Positions 58,839 to 64,000 of a stretch of DNA of 64,000 nt are shown piece by piece. Every line of letters begins with the position of its first letter. The stretch's first letter is position 1. The stretch is from positions 13,157,433 to 13,221,432 of the forward strand of contig NC_135120.1 in NCBI RefSeq assembly GCF_050908995.1, given 5' to 3'. Made by a program: the position numbers and the translations under genes. This DNA is from Andrena cerasifolii. Lineage: Eukaryota > Arthropoda > Insecta > Hymenoptera > Andrenidae. The notes under the pieces are model-generated. The model was not told the origin of the DNA. It searched no databases and saw nothing but the letters and a program-made list of their open reading frames with translations.

Positions 58839-59727
58839 GAATCGAGGTTGAGTCGAGTCTGTGAGGAGAATGAAGCAGACAGAGGAGTTGAAAGGGGAGA
58901 AGGGTGCGCGAGGCTGGCTAGGTCGACTGGGTATAGATAGAGTCCAAGGGGGTGGCTGGACGGAAGAGAGCGAAGAGGACGAAGAGGACAAGAGAACGAG
59001 GGAGAGAGAGGGGAAAGGAGAAAACCGGGCACGTCTAGGTTTTGCTATGACCAATGGCAGACGGGGACACAGCGCGCGCCGTTCGTATCGATCCAAGAGA
59101 CTACGTTGGACTCCGTCGAGTACCTCTCTCGCCCAGGTCACCTCATCCGTCCTCCGCGGATCTTCAACGTCCACCTTTTTCAACCCCTGCCCGATGCTAT
59201 TTTATCCACTCGTCTCCCTTCCAATATATCCAGTCTTTGCCTCCATCTTTTCCTACTTGAACCATGAAACCATGTAGGTTGTCGAACAGTCTCGAGCGAG
59301 CGTGGTGGATACTGGAGATTAGACTAGGTACAGTATTCTACAGTTTCTCTTGCATTTTGTCATTTTGAACCGTGCAGTTGCTCGAGGCGTTCTCTAAATC
59401 CCTGGAAGGAGGATGCATCTTGAAGGAGGAAGAGTGGAGGGTACTTAACCTCCCAGTGGAGAGGGCGCCTGCGCGAGACCCTCGACAGGACTCACGCTAG
59501 GTCCTCCCTGCTCGGAGACACGACGGATCGAGGGAAAGAGCGAGCGAGGAGGGTTGCAGCGCTAGGGAGGGAAAGAGGTACAGCGTGTCACCGCGAGCTC
59601 GTGTCGCCTGCCGTGGTGACACTCTACTGGACATGCGTACTCTTCCGACCTATCGTTGCTGGGGTTATTAAAATTTTCGAGCCAATGAACAGTCGCGAAT
59701 CGACTGTCGGGGCTGCGCCCTGGGAGG

Positions 59728-59767
59728 ACTCTGTTCCACTCTGTTCTACTCTGTTCCACTCTGTTCC
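59728..59767. repeat. Tandem 10-bp repeat, four copies
   Basis: Four adjacent copies of ACTCTGTTCC, with one substitution in the second. Minisatellite-like. Confidence 0.95.
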
Positions 59768-61539
59768 TCGAGGCTCAAGGAGGGATGTGCTTGACACGGA
59801 GCAAACACCAACAGAGAAATACGCTTTAAAGCAACCGCGACAGAAGCTCCGCTATCGGGCGCAGAATTAACAGCAGCCCTGAGAGGCTAGAGAAAGAGAA
59901 GCGCAGAGACAAAAGAGGAGGAGTCCTCGCGAGCTTGTCATCGCGAGGGATCAGGAGGCAAGGTTCTGCACGCGATCGTCGGGCGGTTTGTTACGTTCGC
60001 CAGCAGAAGGGAAGGAAATTGGCGAGCAAAGAGGGAACGCGGAGAGAAAGAAAGAGACCGGGAGGCGGGGTGGCGGAGAACTAGGATGATTTTATGGTCG
60101 TGCGAGCCGGAGCAGGGTCGTTGAGTGGCGGTTTTTGTTGGTAAGCTCGGTGGACTGGGCCCCGAACCATCCAGCATTCTCTCCTCCGTGTAACGCCCAC
60201 TCCATTATCTCGGTGATGATGAGTGCGCGGGCGGGTGGACCTCGTAACACACATCAGCAGAAGAATTACCCTTCCTTCCAGCGTCTCCTGCCACCTCTGC
60301 CTTCTACTCTCTCTACCCCCTTTTCCCCTTCGCTCACCCTCCCGATACATCCTCCTACGTGGGCTAATGGGCAGTATGATTTGCGAGCAAAAAATAAATT
60401 GCTCGGGAATTCTTCGATGACGGAACCGGGAGGATATCGTCCCAATGAGACCGGCTCGATCGCAGACCGCGCTTTCTAGAGCACTCGATTCAAGTGTTCC
60501 CTACTCATCTACGTATCCAAAAGCCAGCTCTCTAGGTACTTCTATCCATTAAATCTCTCTGCACCACTTTCCTAGAGGCCCCCGAGAGAAGGAACGCTTT
60601 TCGAGAGCAGCGATCTCGGCGTTACCGGATCTGGCATTTCGCAAGGTTGTCACGTAGCAGCATGAACGATGTCGGAGCCGGTGGATCGACTTCCAGGAGG
60701 CGCGTCGTCCCGGCGACCCGGGACAATCTTATCTTCCGCGGAAAAAAATCGAGACGTCGGTTCGCGTCTTTGTGAACTTCTGGACGGGATATACATAACT
60801 GCCGTGGCCGTATCAGGTTTTCTGGGCGGCCGATGCGGGGGAGATAGGGTACGTGGCGGGCTTATGCGTAATCAGACCCGTATCCCCCACATATTAACGA
60901 GCCACGCGTGTCCGTGCACGCCCGCGCGGCTGTATGCTCTCGCATGCGAGCCCGCAGATTCGCATCGCGTACACAGGCAGCGACAAATCGGCTTGCGGAA
61001 TGCCACATGGCTGAAGCCGCGGTATTTTTCATCGAGAACGCCGTCCTGTCCTCCCCACAACGCCTTGGGATCTCCTCTCAACTCTGCGCATCAATCGGCT
61101 GCGCGTAGGGAGTTTTTAAAGAGAACCGGGGGTGACCAGTCAGGACAACGTACCTACCCGAAGTTTCTTAGTAGAAGAGAAAGCATGAACACTGTTACGA
61201 ACTGGGTGAAGGGAAGGTAACTCCAGGGACGTTTCCTCGATCCACGGACTCTCAAGTAAAATACCTACGCCTTTTACAATGAGAATTAGAACGCGTGAGG
61301 TTTTATTGATTTCCTTGGGGTTGACTGCAAGGGTTTTTATATAAAAGTAATAATATGGAGGGGAATGAATGAAGCGATTCACGTGAGCCTCTGAACGTTG
61401 GAATATTTGGTCCTTTTGGGTGATAAGAAATTAAATTTTAGGCACGTATACAACTTACTGCAATCTACAAACGGGTTTTTTGAATTTTCATTATAAGCTC
61501 ACAAAAAAAAGTAAAAAATACCTTTACTATTTTTTTCGC

Positions 61540-61694
61540 TATTCCGACCAAATACATTTTTTTTTCAAAACGACCAAATACGTCATTTAACAAACTAATC
61601 CTTCTAGCTTCTCAAAAAATCTCAAGTCGTTTGGACCAATTCTACAAAAGTTATGCGATTTTAAAAAGTGTCCGAATATTAATGCGAGTCACTG
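61540..61694. mobile_element. Truncated mariner-like end
   Basis: Read on the minus strand, CAGTGACTCGCATTAATATT begins just inside a TA dinucleotide (61695-61696) and continues through TTCGGACACTTTTTAAAATC. It resembles mariner-like terminal sequences common in Hymenoptera (recalled, not searched). The opposite end is not found nearby, so the element looks truncated; the left limit is arbitrary. Confidence 0.4.
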
Positions 61695-61823
61695 TATGTC
61701 ATATCAGATATGTATGAGTAGTAGATAAAAATTCCTATTGTTAGTTTAAAGAATATTATAACATTGTGTTGAATAACAGTTTATATAAATCTAATTTTCG
61801 TCGTCAGTCACTTTTGTGCCTCT

Positions 61824-61981
61824 TCTTATGAACTTTGAGGGGTAGTTTGTGGTTTCACTCCCTAAATATGAAAACGAGCCGCTATTATAAGCACGTACCT
61901 ACATCTTATTTTTCGGTCCTCTAAAACATATCCAAAAACCAAAGCTATCTGAGGCAGACAACTAAAAACCTCCCCTTGCGA
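61824..61981. mobile_element. Half copy of MITE family B
   Basis: This matches the right half of 15715-16101: CTTATGAACTTTGAGGGGT, CCTAAATATGAAAACGAGCCGCTAT, ATCTTATTTTTCGGTCCTCTA and a CCTCCCCTTG end. The left half is missing, so the palindrome is broken here. Confidence 0.75.
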
Positions 61982-64000
61982 GTGTTGGAGGTCCTTTAGG
62001 CCTCCGAGTCTTGGATTCTTGCCTTGCGCCGGTGATAAAAATATGTAGTTATTCTAACAACACTCGACCGAAGTTGCTCGAAACAAACGTTCCCCACGAT
62101 TGGAGCATCCAGCGATGCAGTTGCTGCTGGCACTAGCGCAACACGGTTAACGCGAGTCAGACCGTGCCTTGGAATAAAGGCAGCGCTAAAACGATCCTCC
62201 GCTCCGAAGCGCGGCGAAACCGCGGCCACCATTTGCATGAGAGAGCAAAATCGTGGGTCGCGCAGCGTTCTATGGATCTCCATAGTTTAATTCCCGCCCG
62301 GTATTTGGACTGCAGCGGTTTCTATTAAAGCGTCCAGGGCCGCGGCGGAGGAAAAAAAAAGAGAGGCGGAAAGGTCGGACGGCTGTGTATTATTCCGTGA
62401 ATATTACATTTGTGACTTGGCGCCGCCGCTGTTGGGGGGATACTGCCGTTGGTTGTTGCGTTTGCTACGCGTTTCCTAATTTCCTTCGGGAAACGCCGCG
62501 AATAATGTCGCTGGTGGCTGCAGCGCGCGCTCCCCGTGCATTATTCACGGGATACGGAATTGTCTTTCCCTTTTTTCCCTCTTTCTTACCCCGCAGGTGG
62601 ATGTGGGAGTAGAAATGTTTCTGTTCGGTCACTAAAAGGCATGACCTGTCCAGGGAATGGACACTTAAGCTGCGGGTCTGTTAAAATTAGTATTCACAAA
62701 TCGTTATTTAACCCCCTGAATGTTATTACAGTAAGCGAGCTGTTTCATCACTGAATTCATACATCCCGGAACATAATTCTAGCAATGTTTGATAGTTATA
62801 AGCTTCATTAAAAGTCTGACGTAGGATTAAATGCGGAATGGCCTAAATGACTAATGAATGAACGTAAATTTGTAATGAATGGACATAGGTATTCCAGTGA
62901 ATGAACGATAATAACAAAGCTTGGGTGTTCAATGTATTTAGAAGATTTCTGTGTGAATATTTTTTCATTATTGACTTGATACTTTACTAGTCTTATAAAA
63001 TTAGAATTATGCATAGTTGAAATTTGATTTTTGGGGGTGGGTTAACCCTATCCACACTGGCAGTGAAAGTGTTAAGAGAGAACAAATTTGAGAATGAATT
63101 TCAATGCGAAAAGTGATTCCATTCATTCACTGGACAAGGTTACTTGTCAGCTGTTTTTCGTCAAGGGTATTCGTATTGATAGGACGTATAAGTACATATT
63201 GGAATATTAAGTACTGATATCAAGCTCGTTGCGTAGAACTACGATACTCAATGGAACACTACACAGAGAAGAAGGAAACGTTAATGACAAGCAGGGCTCG
63301 CTACAGCAGCACGTTTCCCAGCTCGCGGGTATCCCCCGCGCGTAAACACGTATTAAGGCATAAAAACAGTTTACGGGTAGCATCTTTCGAAGGATCTCAT
63401 ATTTCCACGGACCGTGGGGGGAGGGTTCGTCTTCAGGGAGTGTTGTTCTGGAGGCTGGAACACCAAACTCTTGCCTTCATTTTGTCCTAAAGCGACAAGC
63501 TTTAATATCCTGGCCCCGGTCGTTTTACTCGTTGCCGGTGTTGCTCCCATCCCTCTTCAGCATCCTCCCTTTCTCGTCCCCGTCCCAGCTCTCTCTCTCT
63601 CCGCGTGCTACGTACTGCGAGGTGAAACTTTAATACAATTTCATTTGGCTCTCGCTGACAAACTCTCCCTCATCCCCCTTCTGTTCTTCCGAGAAACTTC
63701 CCTTCTCGTCGCTTCTTTACTGCCTCCCGAAGGCGGACTATTTATAACCTTAACCCTCCGGCGCGCACCTCCCAGCCTGCTCCGCGGAAAATGGTTTGCT
63801 CTGACGGGACACCAGCCGCCAGGATGAATCGTGCCCTACCAGGCGGTGGATATTAATAATTTCGCGGGCTATTAACGCGTTTGCCCGTCGAACGGCTCGC
63901 GATTCCGGTGATTAACGCGCTGCGCCTCGGCTCCGCCGATCTCTGAGAGCGGGTGGCATTTGGACAAGCATTTACTAGTAGAGTATTGTGGGGCAAGAGT
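61982..64000. other. Intergenic to window end, no gene recognised
   Basis: No supported exon. The open frame at 63414-63827 is Leu/Pro-rich and shows no domain feature. The window may end in the intergenic part or an intron of an unseen gene. Confidence 0.4.

Larger units (their letters stand above)
56991..61539. other. GC- and purine-rich intergenic block, no gene recognised
   Basis: Long open frames here, up to about 200 codons on the minus strand at 58412-59032, translate to Ser/Pro/Leu low complexity because the plus strand is purine-rich. They have no domains. CpG density is high and the block could contain a promoter or 5' exon of a gene beyond the window; I cannot show it. Confidence 0.45.

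Noticed and set aside
58412..59183. Minus-strand frames of 180-206 codons
   Set aside because: Ser/Leu/Pro low complexity created by the purine-rich plus strand. Two frames are open in parallel, so the openness is compositional.
1..64000. CRISPR arrays, bacterial operons or viral genes
   Set aside because: No spaced direct repeats of CRISPR type, no closely packed open frames, and no recognisable viral protein were seen; the genes are intron-containing and eukaryotic.

Overview
This window is animal nuclear DNA. The protein-coding genes I can support are split by GT-AG introns, coding islands are sparse, and transposon debris is everywhere. Frequent CpG, many small non-autonomous DNA transposons (MITEs) with terminal inverted repeats, a TCAGT-type initiator and the protein sequences point to an arthropod. 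An insect, probably a hymenopteran (bee, ant, wasp or sawfly), is my inference; no marker here proves the order.

Layout. (1) 1-31.6 kb is mostly non-coding. It holds one plus-strand gene: a CpG-rich first exon and promoter near 4.43-4.96 kb, a signal-peptide exon at 11.8-12.0 kb, the first half of a von Willebrand factor type C (VWC) domain at 12.5 kb, and its second half 9.6 kb further on at 22.3 kb. The coding exons join in phase into a 135-residue secreted or membrane-anchored protein with ten domain cysteines. (2) 31.7-36.5 kb is a compact minus-strand pair: a Nit2-type omega-amidase (six coding exons, 288 aa) and, just upstream, a GPKOW/Spp2-type spliceosomal G-patch protein (five exons, 465 aa). 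(3) 38.8-43.2 kb carries a plus-strand gene for a 480-residue secreted Tyr/Arg/Asp-rich protein of unknown function. It converges on (4) 43.3-47.2 kb, a ten-exon minus-strand gene for a 593-residue coiled-coil protein that I do not recognise. (5) 47.3-64 kb has no gene I can support; it holds transposon copies, a tRNA-derived SINE, tandem repeats and purine-rich tracts.

The genes do not form a pathway. Nit2 (deamidation of 2-oxoglutaramate and 2-oxosuccinamate) and GPKOW (pre-mRNA splicing) are housekeeping neighbours about 340 bp apart. The VWC and Tyr-rich proteins are extracellular candidates.

I found no convincing new multi-gene system. The most unusual sequence features are a 130-bp near-perfect palindrome in a Nit2 intron, a nested transposon pair that makes up most of an intron of the coiled-coil gene, a 40-bp tandem array of CCGGT-based palindromes, and several MITE families with readable target-site duplications (TA, TTAA, 8 bp, and an unassigned 4-bp class).
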